DNA of 33,076 bases from UBA668 sp041178405 (GTDB lineage: Bacteria > Actinomycetota > Acidimicrobiia > Acidimicrobiales > Ilumatobacteraceae): assembly GCA_041178405.1 (NCBI GenBank), contig JBEGVK010000150.1:1-33076 (forward strand), read 5' to 3'. The notes below the pieces were generated by a model. The model was not told where the DNA came from. It did no database searches and was given only the letters and a program-made list of their open reading frames with translations. The translations under genes and the position numbers were made by a program. Numbering within the stretch: position 1 is the stretch's first letter; each line of letters starts with the position of its first letter. Below are positions 6,575 to 14,888 of the stretch, piece after piece.

Positions 6575-8089
6575 ATGACCAGCAGGACCAAGCGCCTCGG
6601 CGCACTCGGTGCAGTGCTCGCCTTCGGTCTGTTCGCCGCAGCATGCGGCGGCGGCGACGGCGGCGACTCGGGTGCGGCGATCACCATCGCATTGGGCTCC
6701 GAGCCCACGAGCCTCGACCCGATGCTCGTCGACGACGGTGGCGAGCGCGCCATCAACGACAACATCTACGAGACGCTGCTCGCCCGCACGGCCGACGGCG
6801 AGATCGTGCCCGGCCTCGCAACCGGCCTGCCCACGCAGGTCGACGACACCACGTGGGAGTTCTCGCTCCGCGAGGGAGTCAAGTTCCACGACGGCACCGA
6901 CTTCAATGCCGATGCCGTGGTTGCCAGCGTCGAGCGCATGGTCGGACTCGTCGCCGATGGCCTCACCGACAACGACGGATTCTTCGGCACCCTCACCGGC
7001 GCCGAGAAGGTCGACGACTACACGGTGCGCATCACCACCGACGGTCCCGACGGCGTCATCCCGGCCCGCATGTACTGGCTGAAGATCATCGCCCCGTCGG
7101 CCAAGGACGTCGCCGACATGTCGGAGGCCCCGAACGGCACCGGCCCGTACAAGTTCGTCAGCCGCGAGACGGGCGTCAACATCAAGCTCACCGCCAACGG
7201 CGACTACTGGGGCGGCGCCCCGTCGATCAAGGACGTCACGTTCGAGTTCGTCGCCGAGGGCGGCACTCGTCTCGCCGGCCTGAAGTCGGGCAAGTACGAC
7301 CTCATCACCAACCTGCCCCCGCAGGACGTCGACCAGGCCCCCGCCTCGGCGACCGTTCAGGGCCAGGAGCACCCGGTGCTCATCCTCGACGCTGACGAGG
7401 GCATCACTGCCGACCCGAAGGTTCGCCTCGCGCTCAACCTCGCCGTCGACAAGGAGGCCATCGCCCAGAGCGTGTACGGCGGCTTCGCCACGCCGGATGC
7501 CGGCCAGCTGCTGAGCCCGTCGATCCTCGGCTTCAACTCGTCGCTGTCGGCGTACCCGTACGATCCCGAGCAGGCCAAGACGCTGCTCGAGGAGGCCGGT
7601 GTCGCAGGCCAGACCATCACCCTCGTCGGTGAGTCGTCGGGCCGCTGGCTGAACGACAAGGAGCTCGTCGAGGCCGTCGCCGGCTACTGGACCGAGGCCG
7701 GCCTCGTGGTCGACCTGCAGACGCCCGAGTTCGGCGCCTACCTCGACATCCTGTTCGACCGCGAGAACCGCGCCGACGCCATCTTCGTGTCGAGCTCGAA
7801 CGACATCCTCGATCCGTCACGCCAGCTGGCGACGTACTACGCCGCAGGCGGCATCGGGTCGTCGAACTCGAACGCCGACCTCGCCGCACTCGTCGACGAG
7901 GGCCGCTCGACCCTCGACCAGGCCCAGCGCCAGTCGATCTACGAGGAGGCCGTGAAGATCGCCTATGACGAGGCGTACTTCGTGTGGCTCGTGAACAACA
8001 AGGACCTCTACGGCATGAGCGAGCGACTCGAGTGGACCCCGCCGGTCGACTCGAAGCTCCTCATCAAGGAGATGTCAGTCAAGAGCTGA
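6575..8089 (+). CDS. ABC transporter substrate-binding lipoprotein, family 5 (peptide/opine/nickel type)
   Basis: A 504-residue extracytoplasmic binding protein. It has a basic N-terminus, a hydrophobic stretch and a lipoprotein cysteine at residue 24 (F-A-A-A-C-G-G-G), followed by a Gly/Asp-rich linker. The mature part has the SBP_bac_5 pattern: G-S-E-P-T-S-L-D-P-M near the start, W-E-F-S-L-R-E-G-V-K-F-H-D-G-T, then A-L-N-L-A-V-D-K-E-A-I. It captures oligopeptides, opines or similar solutes for the two permeases downstream. AGGGGGA before the ATG at 6575 is the ribosome site; the longer frame starts in the promoter element. A strong hairpin follows the gene (8121-8151). It is the first gene of a DppABCDF-order operon. 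Confidence 0.93.
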   Translation: MTSRTKRLGALGAVLAFGLFAAACGGGDGGDSGAAITIALGSEPTSLDPMLVDDGGERAINDNIYETLLARTADGEIVPGLATGLPTQVDDTTWEFSLREGVKFHDGTDFNADAVVASVERMVGLVADGLTDNDGFFGTLTGAEKVDDYTVRITTDGPDGVIPARMYWLKIIAPSAKDVADMSEAPNGTGPYKFVSRETGVNIKLTANGDYWGGAPSIKDVTFEFVAEGGTRLAGLKSGKYDLITNLPPQDVDQAPASATVQGQEHPVLILDADEGITADPKVRLALNLAVDKEAIAQSVYGGFATPDAGQLLSPSILGFNSSLSAYPYDPEQAKTLLEEAGVAGQTITLVGESSGRWLNDKELVEAVAGYWTEAGLVVDLQTPEFGAYLDILFDRENRADAIFVSSSNDILDPSRQLATYYAAGGIGSSNSNADLAALVDEGRSTLDQAQRQSIYEEAVKIAYDEAYFVWLVNNKDLYGMSERLEWTPPVDSKLLIKEMSVKS

Positions 8090-8120
8090 CCGATCCGGTC
8101 ATCCTTCACACGTAAGGTGA

Positions 8121-8151
8121 AAGGGCCGCCGGGCAGCGCCCGGCGGCCCTT
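8121..8151 (+). terminator. Strong GC hairpin between binding-protein and permease genes
   Basis: A perfect 14-bp stem (8121-8134 with 8138-8151) and a three-base AGC loop, followed by TCTCC and no real T-run. It lies 31 bases after the binding-protein stop and 56 before the first permease start. Such hairpins usually cause partial termination or protect the upstream message from 3' decay, giving more binding protein than membrane complex. Confidence 0.75.
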
Positions 8152-8207
8152 CTCCTATCCGTCGTCATCCCACTCGTCAGACGCTCCAGCCCGACAGGAA
8201 CCCCGCC

Positions 8208-9131
8208 ATGGGCCGCTACATCGTCCGCCGCCTGATGCAGGGCGTGCTGGTCATCTTCGGTGTCACGGTGTTCGTCTTCGTCATCACTCGACTCGTCGGC
8301 GATCCGGTGAAGTTCATGCTCCCGCTGTCGGCCACAGAGGAGGAGCGGGCCGCACGCAGGGCGGCGCTCGGTCTCGACGATCCGATCCTCACCCAGTTCA
8401 TCCGGTTCCTCGGCGACCTCCTGCGCCTCGACCTCGGCGAGAGCACCTTCGTGCGCGGGCAGCCGGCGCTGGGAGTCGTGTTCGACTACCTGCCCCGCAC
8501 GCTGCAGCTCGTCGCCATCGGCATCATCCTCGCCGTTGCGTGCAGCATCCCGCTCGGTGTCATCGCCAGCCGGCACCCCGGGAAGGCTGTCGACCGCCTG
8601 CTCACCACGGCCAGCCTCATCGGCCTGTCGGTGCCGCAGTTCTTCCTCGGCTACGTCCTGGTCATCGGCTTCACCGTCAGGCTGCCGTGGTTCCAGACCG
8701 GCAACGGACCGTGGCACACCAATCTCGTGTTGCCGGCCGTGTGCATGGCCCTGCCTGCCATCGGGCGGCTCTCGATGGTCGTGCGCTCGGCGATGATCGA
8801 CGAACTGAATGCCCAATACGTGAAGGTCGCCCGCGCCAAGGGGTTGTCGCAGCGTCGCATCCTCGGCGTGCACGCCCTGCGCAATGCCGGCATCCCCTAC
8901 GTCACCCTGCTCGGCTGGGAGGTCATCCGAGCCCTCGCCGGCTACACGGTCGTCGTCGAGTCGGTCTTCAACTGGCCGGGTCTTGGCTTCATGGCGAAGA
9001 AGGCGATCAACGAGCAGGACTTCTTCCTCATCCAGGCCATCGTGTTCGTGGTGGCCGTGATGGTGGTCGTCATCAACATCGCCGTCGACATCGCCTACAA
9101 GGTGCTCGACCCACGGGTGAAGCTGTCATGA
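8208..9131 (+). CDS. ABC transporter permease, DppB type
   Basis: A 307-residue inner-membrane protein with about six helices. It starts with the characteristic M-G-R-Y-I-V-R-R-L and a first helix ending before T-R-L-V-G-D-P. It contains G-L-D-D-P-I-L-x-Q-F and D-L-G-E-S, both typical of DppB/OppB proteins. The cytoplasmic EAA loop is V-K-V-A-R-A-K-G-L, which docks onto the ATPases. AGGA lies about eight bases before the ATG. Its stop overlaps the start of the second permease (ATGA at 9128-9131). It forms the translocation pore with the next gene product. Confidence 0.93.
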   Translation: MGRYIVRRLMQGVLVIFGVTVFVFVITRLVGDPVKFMLPLSATEEERAARRAALGLDDPILTQFIRFLGDLLRLDLGESTFVRGQPALGVVFDYLPRTLQLVAIGIILAVACSIPLGVIASRHPGKAVDRLLTTASLIGLSVPQFFLGYVLVIGFTVRLPWFQTGNGPWHTNLVLPAVCMALPAIGRLSMVVRSAMIDELNAQYVKVARAKGLSQRRILGVHALRNAGIPYVTLLGWEVIRALAGYTVVVESVFNWPGLGFMAKKAINEQDFFLIQAIVFVVAVMVVVINIAVDIAYKVLDPRVKLS

Positions 9132-10132
9132 CCGCTCCCGACGGCTACACCGCGCAACACCGCGAGGAGGAGCAGGCGCTCGACGCAGAGGAGAACCTGC
9201 AGGGCCGCCCGTTCGAGCTCTCGGCCGTCCAGCGCGGCGGGCTGTTCGGCGATCTCGTCCGCGACAAGCTGGGCCTGCTCTCGGCCGTGTTCCTCGTGGT
9301 GCTCATCCTCGCCGCCGTGTTCGCCCCGCTCATCGCGCCGGCCGATCCCAACCAGGGTGACCTCGGACGGGTGATGTACTCGCCCGTCTGGAACGGCGGC
9401 ACGTGGGCTCACCCGCTCGGCACCGACTGGCAGGGCTATGACGTCCTCAGCCGGCTGCTCTTCGGTGCCCGCACCTCGCTCATCGTCGGCGTGCTCGTGG
9501 TGGTGCTCGCCGGCACCTTCGGCGTGCTCGTCGGCCTCGTGGCCGGCTACCGCGGCGGCCGCACGGACCGATGGCTGATGGGCTGGGTCGACGTGCAGGT
9601 GAGCTTCCCGGGCCTGCTGCTCGCCATGCTGCTCATCGCCCTCGTGGGCGGGAGTGTCGCCTCAGTGAGCATCATCCTCGCCATCAACGGCTGGATGGTC
9701 TATGCGCGAATGACCCGGGGCGTGGTGCTGTCGGTCCGCGAACGCCCCTTCGTCGAGGCGGCCGAGATGGTCGGCGCCACCCCGAGCCGCGTCATCTTCA
9801 AGCATGTGCTGCCCAACCTGTTCACCCCGCTCGCCACGCTCGTCGTGCTCGAGTTCGCGCGCATCATCCTCGCAGAGGCCGCACTCAGCTTCCTCGGCCT
9901 CGGCATCCAGTATCCGGGCGTGTCATGGGGGCTCGACATCGCCCGCGCCGGCGACCACGAGCTGTTCGGCAACCAGTGGCTGATCATCTATCCCGGCCTC
10001 CTGCTCACGCTCACGGTGCTCGCAGTCAACCTGCTGAGCAGCTGGCTGCGTGTGGCGCTCGACCCCCTCGAGCGCGAGAAGCGATTCGCTGCAGCCGTGA
10101 CCGGCAAGAGCGACAGCGGAGCAGCACTGTGA
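9128..10132 (+). CDS. ABC transporter permease, DppC type
   Basis: A 334-residue inner-membrane protein. A hydrophilic N-terminal tail of about 45 residues precedes the first helix, as in OppC/DppC. After it come H-P-L-G-T-D-W-Q-G-Y-D-V-L-S-R and L-L-F-G-A-R-T-S-L, which are DppC hallmarks. The EAA loop reads V-E-A-A-E-M-V-G-A and ends in H-V-L-P-N. The closing L-S-F-L-G-L-G motif of the family is present. The start overlaps the previous stop, and its own stop overlaps the GTG of the first ATPase, so stoichiometric coupled translation is likely. Confidence 0.93.
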   Translation: MTAPDGYTAQHREEEQALDAEENLQGRPFELSAVQRGGLFGDLVRDKLGLLSAVFLVVLILAAVFAPLIAPADPNQGDLGRVMYSPVWNGGTWAHPLGTDWQGYDVLSRLLFGARTSLIVGVLVVVLAGTFGVLVGLVAGYRGGRTDRWLMGWVDVQVSFPGLLLAMLLIALVGGSVASVSIILAINGWMVYARMTRGVVLSVRERPFVEAAEMVGATPSRVIFKHVLPNLFTPLATLVVLEFARIILAEAALSFLGLGIQYPGVSWGLDIARAGDHELFGNQWLIIYPGLLLTLTVLAVNLLSSWLRVALDPLEREKRFAAAVTGKSDSGAAL

Positions 10133-11136
10133 GCGCGACGGAAGCGCACGTCCCGCTGCTCGAGGTCGATCACCTCGAGGTGCAGTTCTTCACCCGTCGC
10201 GGCGTCGTCCAAGCGGTGCGCCGAGTCACCCTCTCCATCGAGAAGGGCGAGACGCTCGGCGTCGTCGGCGAGAGCGGATCAGGCAAGAGCGTGATGGCCC
10301 AGACCCTGCTCGGGCTCACCGAACTGCCGGGGCGTATCACCGGTGGCGACGTTCGATGGAAGGGCCAGTCGCTCGTCCATGACGCCGAGAGCACCCTCGC
10401 CCGAGTCCGCGGCCGCGAGATCGCCATGATCTTCCAGGATCCGATGACCTCGCTCAACCCGCTGCTCTCAGTGGGCCAGCAGATCATCGAGGTGCTCCGA
10501 CGCCATCTGGGAATGAACCGTCAGCAGGCCCGGACGCGCGCCATCGAACTGCTCGACCTCGTCGGCATCGCCAACCCGACGGCGCGCGTCGACCAGTACC
10601 CCCACGAGATGTCGGGAGGCATGCGCCAGCGCGTGCTCATTGCCATGGCGCTCTCGTGCGAGCCCGAGCTGCTCGTCGCCGACGAGCCCACCACGGCGCT
10701 CGACGTCACCATCCAGGCGCAGATCCTCGAGCTCGTCGCCGACCTGCAACAGCGGCTCGGGCTGGCGGTGATGCTCATCACCCACGACCTCGGCGTCGTC
10801 GCCGGACTGTGCGACCGGGTTGCCGTGATGTACTCCGGCAAGCTGGTCGAGCTCGCCAGCGCCGACGAACTGTTCGCCAACCCGGCGCACCCCTATGCCG
10901 CCGGACTGCTGCGCAGCACCCCGCGACTCGACCTCGTCACCGAGCGCCTCGTCTCGATCGACGGCGCGCCGCCCGACCTCGTGGCACCGCCGCCCGGCTG
11001 CCCGTTTGCGGCGAGGTGCTCGCTCGCCACCGACGAGTGCGTCGCCGAGATGCCGGGCCTGCACTCGCTGGAGGGCGGGCGCAAGGTTGCCTGCTGGCGG
11101 CCCTTCGAGGCCGGGCAGCCCGGAGGCCGGTCATGA
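10129..11136 (+). CDS. ABC transporter ATPase, DppD type
   Basis: A 335-residue cytoplasmic ATPase. Walker A is G-E-S-G-S-G-K-S (47-54), the signature is M-S-G-G-M-R-Q-R, and Walker B is L-L-V-A-D-E-P-T. The H-loop reads I-T-H-D-L-G-V-V. The C-terminal oligopeptide-transporter domain has the P-P-G-C-P-F-A-A-R-C cysteine motif and a further cysteine, as in family members reported to carry an iron-sulfur cluster. The start is a GTG overlapping the previous stop (GTGA at 10129-10132). It works as a heterodimer with the next gene product. Confidence 0.93.
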   Translation: MSATEAHVPLLEVDHLEVQFFTRRGVVQAVRRVTLSIEKGETLGVVGESGSGKSVMAQTLLGLTELPGRITGGDVRWKGQSLVHDAESTLARVRGREIAMIFQDPMTSLNPLLSVGQQIIEVLRRHLGMNRQQARTRAIELLDLVGIANPTARVDQYPHEMSGGMRQRVLIAMALSCEPELLVADEPTTALDVTIQAQILELVADLQQRLGLAVMLITHDLGVVAGLCDRVAVMYSGKLVELASADELFANPAHPYAAGLLRSTPRLDLVTERLVSIDGAPPDLVAPPPGCPFAARCSLATDECVAEMPGLHSLEGGRKVACWRPFEAGQPGGRS

Positions 11137-12155
11137 CCGCCGTTGACGCCACCCAGCCGGCGGGCCGCACGTCATCGGGCCAGCAGCCACTCGTCGAGGT
11201 CCGCGATCTCAGCATCCACTTCCCCATCGGCGGCAGCGGTCTGCTGGGCCGCAACCGGCGCTATGTCCATGCGGTAGACGACGTCTCGTTCTCGATTGCC
11301 AAGGGCGAGACCCTCGGCCTGGTCGGCGAGAGCGGTTCGGGAAAGACCACTACCGGGCGAGCCATCCTCCGACGCATCGACGCCACAGCCGGCTCGATCC
11401 ACTTCGCCGGCAACGACATCACCCACCTGAAGGGCCGGCCGCTGCGCGATCTGCGCCGGCACATGCAACTCGTCTTCCAGGACCCCTACGCGAGCCTCAA
11501 CCCGCGCATGTCGGTACTCGAGCTGATCGCCGAGCCGCTCATCGTCCACGGCCTCGCCCGCAACACCGACGATGCACGACCTGCGGTGGTCGAGTTGCTT
11601 GACCGGTGCGGGCTCCCCTCCGACACTGCCGACCGATACCCGCATGCGTTCAGCGGCGGTCAGCGCCAGCGCATCGGCATCGCCCGTGCACTTGCGCTGC
11701 GACCCGACTTCATCGTCGCCGACGAGCCGGTGTCGGCTCTCGACGTGAGCGTGCGCGCCCAGGTAGTGAACCTTCTGCAGGACCTCCAGCAGGACCTCGG
11801 CCTCACCTACCTGTTCATCGCCCACGACCTGTCGGTGGTTCGGCACATCTCGCACCGCATCGCGATCCTGTACGCAGGTCGTCTCGTCGAGGTTGCCGAC
11901 ACCGACACCGTCTACGAGCGCCACCAGCATCCATACACCGAGGCACTTCTCTCGAGCGTGCCCATTCCCGATCCGCCGATGCAGCGCGAGCGGCGCCGCA
12001 TCGTGCTCACCGGCGAGGTGCCAAACCCCGTCGACCCGCCCGCGGGATGCCGCTTCGCCAGTCGCTGCCCCATCGCCGAGGCGCGCTGCCGCACCGAGAC
12101 CCCGCTGCTCGAGGAGAAAGCCCCCGGCCATCTCGTCGCCTGCCACCTTCGCTGA
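11133..12155 (+). CDS. ABC transporter ATPase, DppF type
   Basis: A 340-residue cytoplasmic ATPase, partner of the DppD-type protein. Walker A is G-E-S-G-S-G-K-T (65-72), the Q-loop is V-F-Q-D-P-Y-A-S-L-N-P-R, the signature is F-S-G-G-Q-R-Q-R, and Walker B is F-I-V-A-D-E-P-V. F-Q-D-P-Y-A-S-L-N-P is typical of DppF/OppF. The C-terminal domain has P-A-G-C-R-F-A-S-R-C-P. The start overlaps the DppD stop (ATGA at 11133-11136). The operon appears to run on into the TauE/SafE gene 12 bases later. Confidence 0.93.
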   Translation: MTAVDATQPAGRTSSGQQPLVEVRDLSIHFPIGGSGLLGRNRRYVHAVDDVSFSIAKGETLGLVGESGSGKTTTGRAILRRIDATAGSIHFAGNDITHLKGRPLRDLRRHMQLVFQDPYASLNPRMSVLELIAEPLIVHGLARNTDDARPAVVELLDRCGLPSDTADRYPHAFSGGQRQRIGIARALALRPDFIVADEPVSALDVSVRAQVVNLLQDLQQDLGLTYLFIAHDLSVVRHISHRIAILYAGRLVEVADTDTVYERHQHPYTEALLSSVPIPDPPMQRERRRIVLTGEVPNPVDPPAGCRFASRCPIAEARCRTETPLLEEKAPGHLVACHLR

Positions 12156-12167
12156 GCTGACCCGGCA

Positions 12168-12884
12168 ATGAGCGCTCTCGAATGGGTGATCGTGCTCGGC
12201 ATCGTCTTCGCGGGCGCGTGCGCGCAGGGTTCGTTCGGATTCGGTCTCGGCGTCACCGCAGCACCCGTGCTCGCGCTGATCGACCACGACTTCGTCCCTG
12301 CATCGCTGCTGATCGTGGCGTTCGTGCTGACAGTCCTCGTCGTCGCGCGCGAGCGGGCTGCGCTCGAGTGGAGGCCCCTGCTCTGGGCGCTGCTCGGCCG
12401 GCTTCCCGGCAGCCTGCTCGGTACGTGGGCCGTCGTCGCCCTGCCGCAGCAGGGGCTCATCGTGCTGTTCTCAGTGCTCGTGCTGCTCGGAGTCGGGCTG
12501 AGCTTTGCCGGGTGGCGAATCCGGCCGACGAGCCGCACGCTCGTGGTAGCCGGCGCGGCCTCTGGCTTCATGGGCAGCATCACGTCGATCGGCGGCCCGC
12601 CGATGGCGATCGTCTACCAGCACGAGTCGGGCGACAGAGTTCGTGCGAGCCTGGCCAACTTCTTCGTGTTCGGCGCTGCCATGTCGCTCGCAATGCTCGC
12701 AGCCGCAGGCGAGATCCATGCCGACGACGTGCGCCGGGCGATGATCCTTCTGCCAGCGATGCTGCTCGGCTTCGTGGCCTCACGGTGGGCGGCACGCTGG
12801 CTGGACGGCGGCGACCTGCGCAAGTGGCTGCTCGGGTTCTCAGCAGTCACCTCGTCGATCGTGCTGGTCACTGCACTCGTCTAG
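12168..12884 (+). CDS. TauE/SafE-family membrane protein (1)
   Basis: A 238-residue protein with about seven to eight membrane helices and the two-repeat TauE/SafE fold. Repeat-start motifs are C-A-Q-G-S-F-G-F-G-L-G near the N-terminus and S-G-F-M-G-S-I-T-S-I-G-G-P-P in the second half; the latter is the most diagnostic. Characterised relatives export sulfite, sulfoacetate or other anions, but many members have unknown substrates. It follows the peptide ABC operon by 12 bases with no clear ribosome site, so it is probably co-transcribed. Its TAG shares the palindrome CTAG (12881-12884) with the stop of the convergent FAD enzyme gene. A second homologue lies at 14889. Confidence 0.85.
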   Translation: MSALEWVIVLGIVFAGACAQGSFGFGLGVTAAPVLALIDHDFVPASLLIVAFVLTVLVVARERAALEWRPLLWALLGRLPGSLLGTWAVVALPQQGLIVLFSVLVLLGVGLSFAGWRIRPTSRTLVVAGAASGFMGSITSIGGPPMAIVYQHESGDRVRASLANFFVFGAAMSLAMLAAAGEIHADDVRRAMILLPAMLLGFVASRWAARWLDGGDLRKWLLGFSAVTSSIVLVTALV

Positions 12885-14074
12885 CCCCCGACGCTCCGCT
12901 CGGCGGAGGCCCGCTGCCGGAACCGCGCTGGCGAGAGCGTGTCGACGGTGATGCCCAGTGCCGCAGCGTCGCTGGGAAGGTCGGCACCCACCGCCATCGC
13001 TGCGAGCACGGCACCCATCGCCGGCGCCGTCTTGATGCCAGCGCCACCCTGGCCGACGCTCCACCAGAATCCTGGAACGCCCGGCTCCTCGCCAAGCACC
13101 GGCGCGCGGTCTGGCGCGAACGTTCGCAGCCCTGCCCAGGCCGATCGGATCGACCGCAGCTGCAGGCCGCTGGCCGCAGCGGCCCGCTCGAGGGCCAGTG
13201 CAACATCGAGTTCGTCGGGCTGTGCGTCACATGGCTCGCTCGGTGTCTCGTCGGCGGGCGACACCAGGACGCCGCCTGCCTCCGGCTCGAGGTAGTAGCG
13301 GGAGGCGATGTCCATCACGAGCGGCCATGCCGACACGTCGGCGCCAGTGGCAGCGATGGCGGCGGTCCTGCGGTACGCAGTGCAGCCGAGCGGTGCGATG
13401 CCCGCACGGCGGGCCACCTCGTCGGCCCACGCGCCCGAGGCATTCACGACAATCGCAGTCCGCAGCCGAGCACCACCGGCACGGACCTCGAACTGGCGGT
13501 CTCCGAGCACCTCGACGGCGATGGCCTCGCTGCTCACCAGCAGCTCGCCGCCGCAGCGCCGAAGCATGCGGATGAAGCCGGCGATGACTGCTGCCGTGTC
13601 GATCGCCATCGCGTCCGGTTCCCACACCCCGCCCGCCGCGATGGCGTCGGGAGCGAATGTCGGAAGGTGCCGTCGCACGCCCGCCGCATCAAGACGCTCG
13701 ACGCTGGGACGAATGCGTGCTCCAGTCATTGCAAGCGCATCGAGTGCGTTGTCGTCGCCCAGTTCTCCGACCCACATCAGGCCACGCGGCGACAGCAGCG
13801 GATGGTCGGCGAAACCGGCGGGCGGACGCTCGAAGAACGGTCGGCTGAGTCGGGCGAGCGCGCAGACAGCAATGTGCCCCGACGTCTCCGACAGCACCGA
13901 TGCGCTGCGGCCGCTCGCATGCTGAGCAGCCTGCGATTCGCGTTCGACCAGCACCACGTCGCCGATGCCGGCCTCGGCAGAAAGCATTGCAGCCGCAGCA
14001 GCGCCGGCGATTCCGGCACCCACCACGACAGCACCACAGTGCCGCGTGCCGGGGTGCGTCGCAGTTGAATCCAT
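12881..14074 (-). CDS. FAD-dependent oxidoreductase, D-amino-acid oxidase/sarcosine oxidase (DAO) family
   Basis: A 397-residue flavoenzyme. The N-terminal dinucleotide motif V-V-V-G-A-G-I-A-G (16-24) is followed by V-L-V-E-R-E, the FAD-ribose glutamate region. The middle contains V-V-N-A-S-G-A-W-A-D-E-V, a strong DAO-family motif. The C-terminus has W-A-G-L-R-T-F-A-P-D and W-W-S-V-G-Q-G-G-A-G-I, the FAD-binding closing segment of glycine/sarcosine oxidases. Expected chemistry is oxidation of an amine or D-amino acid to the imine, with electrons passed to oxygen or a carrier. The ATG at 14074 lies four bases after the stop of the GntR regulator and has no clear ribosome site, so it relies on coupling. 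The substrate may be a product of the neighbouring transporters. Confidence 0.88.
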   Translation of the reverse strand: MDSTATHPGTRHCGAVVVGAGIAGAAAAAMLSAEAGIGDVVLVERESQAAQHASGRSASVLSETSGHIAVCALARLSRPFFERPPAGFADHPLLSPRGLMWVGELGDDNALDALAMTGARIRPSVERLDAAGVRRHLPTFAPDAIAAGGVWEPDAMAIDTAAVIAGFIRMLRRCGGELLVSSEAIAVEVLGDRQFEVRAGGARLRTAIVVNASGAWADEVARRAGIAPLGCTAYRRTAAIAATGADVSAWPLVMDIASRYYLEPEAGGVLVSPADETPSEPCDAQPDELDVALALERAAAASGLQLRSIRSAWAGLRTFAPDRAPVLGEEPGVPGFWWSVGQGGAGIKTAPAMGAVLAAMAVGADLPSDAAALGITVDTLSPARFRQRASAERSVGG

Positions 14075-14078
14075 CGGC

Positions 14079-14747
14079 TCAGCGAGCGGCGGCGCGCTGG
14101 GCGAGATCGCGCATGACACTCTGCATGTGGGCCACCGTGCAGGCCCGTGCCCGCTCGGGTTCCTGGGCCGCGATGGCATCGAAGATGGCCTGATGCTCGT
14201 CCCAGCTGGTGACGCCACGGCTGTCGACGAGCGTGGTGAAGACCAGCTCGGTCTGGTTGCGCAGGGGCGAGACGACATTGTGGAGATAGAGGTTGCGCGA
14301 TGCCGCCTCGATCGCGAGGTGGAAGTCGCGATGGCAGGCGGCCGCACTGACAAGGTCGTTCGCCGCAGTGGCCCGCCGCCCCTCGTCGAGCAGTCGGCGC
14401 ATCGCGTCGAGATCTGCGGTGGTGCGATGACGGGCGGCCAGCTCGGCGGCGTACGCCTCGATGACGCTGCGGAGCTCGAGCAGCTGGCGGGCATGCTCGG
14501 GCTCCAGCGTGCTCACATATGCGCCGCGCCGGGGCAGCACCTCCACCAGACCGGTGCCCTCGAGGGCCCGGATGGCTTCGCGGACGGGATTGCGCGACAC
14601 ACCGAGCTGCTCGGCGAGCCGGTCCTCGTAGAGCCGTTCGCCGGGCTGCAGCTCGCCGCTCGTGATCATGGCCATGATGGCGTCGGCGACGATCTCGCGC
14701 AGGGTGCGGTGCGACTCGCCGATGCTCACCCTGCCGAGACTAACCAT
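14079..14747 (-). CDS. GntR-family transcriptional regulator, FCD subfamily (2)
   Basis: A 222-residue paralogue of the regulator at 5706. The N-terminal winged helix has L-Y-E-D-R-L-A-E-Q-L-G-V-S-R-N-P-V-R-E-A-I and a wing ending P-R-R-G-A-Y-V. The FCD domain shows E-L-R-S-V-I-E, then C-H-R-D-F-H and a C-terminal H-Q-A-I / H-M-Q-S-V helix pair supplying the usual metal histidines. GAGG lies a few bases before the ATG. It forms an operon with the DAO-type enzyme and is divergent from the second TauE/SafE gene, with the 17-bp element at 14836-14852 between them. The near-identical recognition helices of the two regulators (V-S-R-N-P-V-R-E-A) suggest overlapping DNA targets. Confidence 0.92.
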   Translation of the reverse strand: MVSLGRVSIGESHRTLREIVADAIMAMITSGELQPGERLYEDRLAEQLGVSRNPVREAIRALEGTGLVEVLPRRGAYVSTLEPEHARQLLELRSVIEAYAAELAARHRTTADLDAMRRLLDEGRRATAANDLVSAAACHRDFHLAIEAASRNLYLHNVVSPLRNQTELVFTTLVDSRGVTSWDEHQAIFDAIAAQEPERARACTVAHMQSVMRDLAQRAAAR

Positions 14748-14835
14748 CGCCGCCTCGACGGCAGGTGACGCCGAATCGCCGCGTCGGTCGCCGCCGTCGC
14801 CATGCCAACAGCGGATTCGCGGCGCCTCCCGGTGC

Positions 14836-14852
14836 GTTGTATACAGTCGACA
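14836..14852 (+). promoter_or_regulatory. Promoter/operator element, copy C
   Basis: GTTGTATACAGTCGACA, 36 bases before the TTG start of the second TauE/SafE gene and 88 bases before the divergent GntR/FCD gene. It contains the palindrome GTATAC and matches the left and central parts of copies A and B; the right half is weaker. The distance to the downstream transporter gene is almost the same as for copy B (37 bases). Confidence 0.5.
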
Positions 14853-14876
14853 CGTCACGGAGCGACTGCCGCCCAG

Positions 14877-14882
14877 AAGGAA
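14877..14882 (+). promoter_or_regulatory. Ribosome-binding site fixing a TTG start
   Basis: AAGGAA, six bases before the TTG at 14889. This decides the start of the second TauE/SafE gene; no ATG or GTG is suitably placed downstream before the first membrane segment. Confidence 0.6.
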
Positions 14883-14888
14883 TCCCCC

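Noticed and set aside
8105..8121. Small inverted repeat TTCAC-n7-GTGAA before the GC hairpin
   Set aside because: The five-base arms are short and its last base is shared with the much stronger 14-bp hairpin; no independent role is evident.
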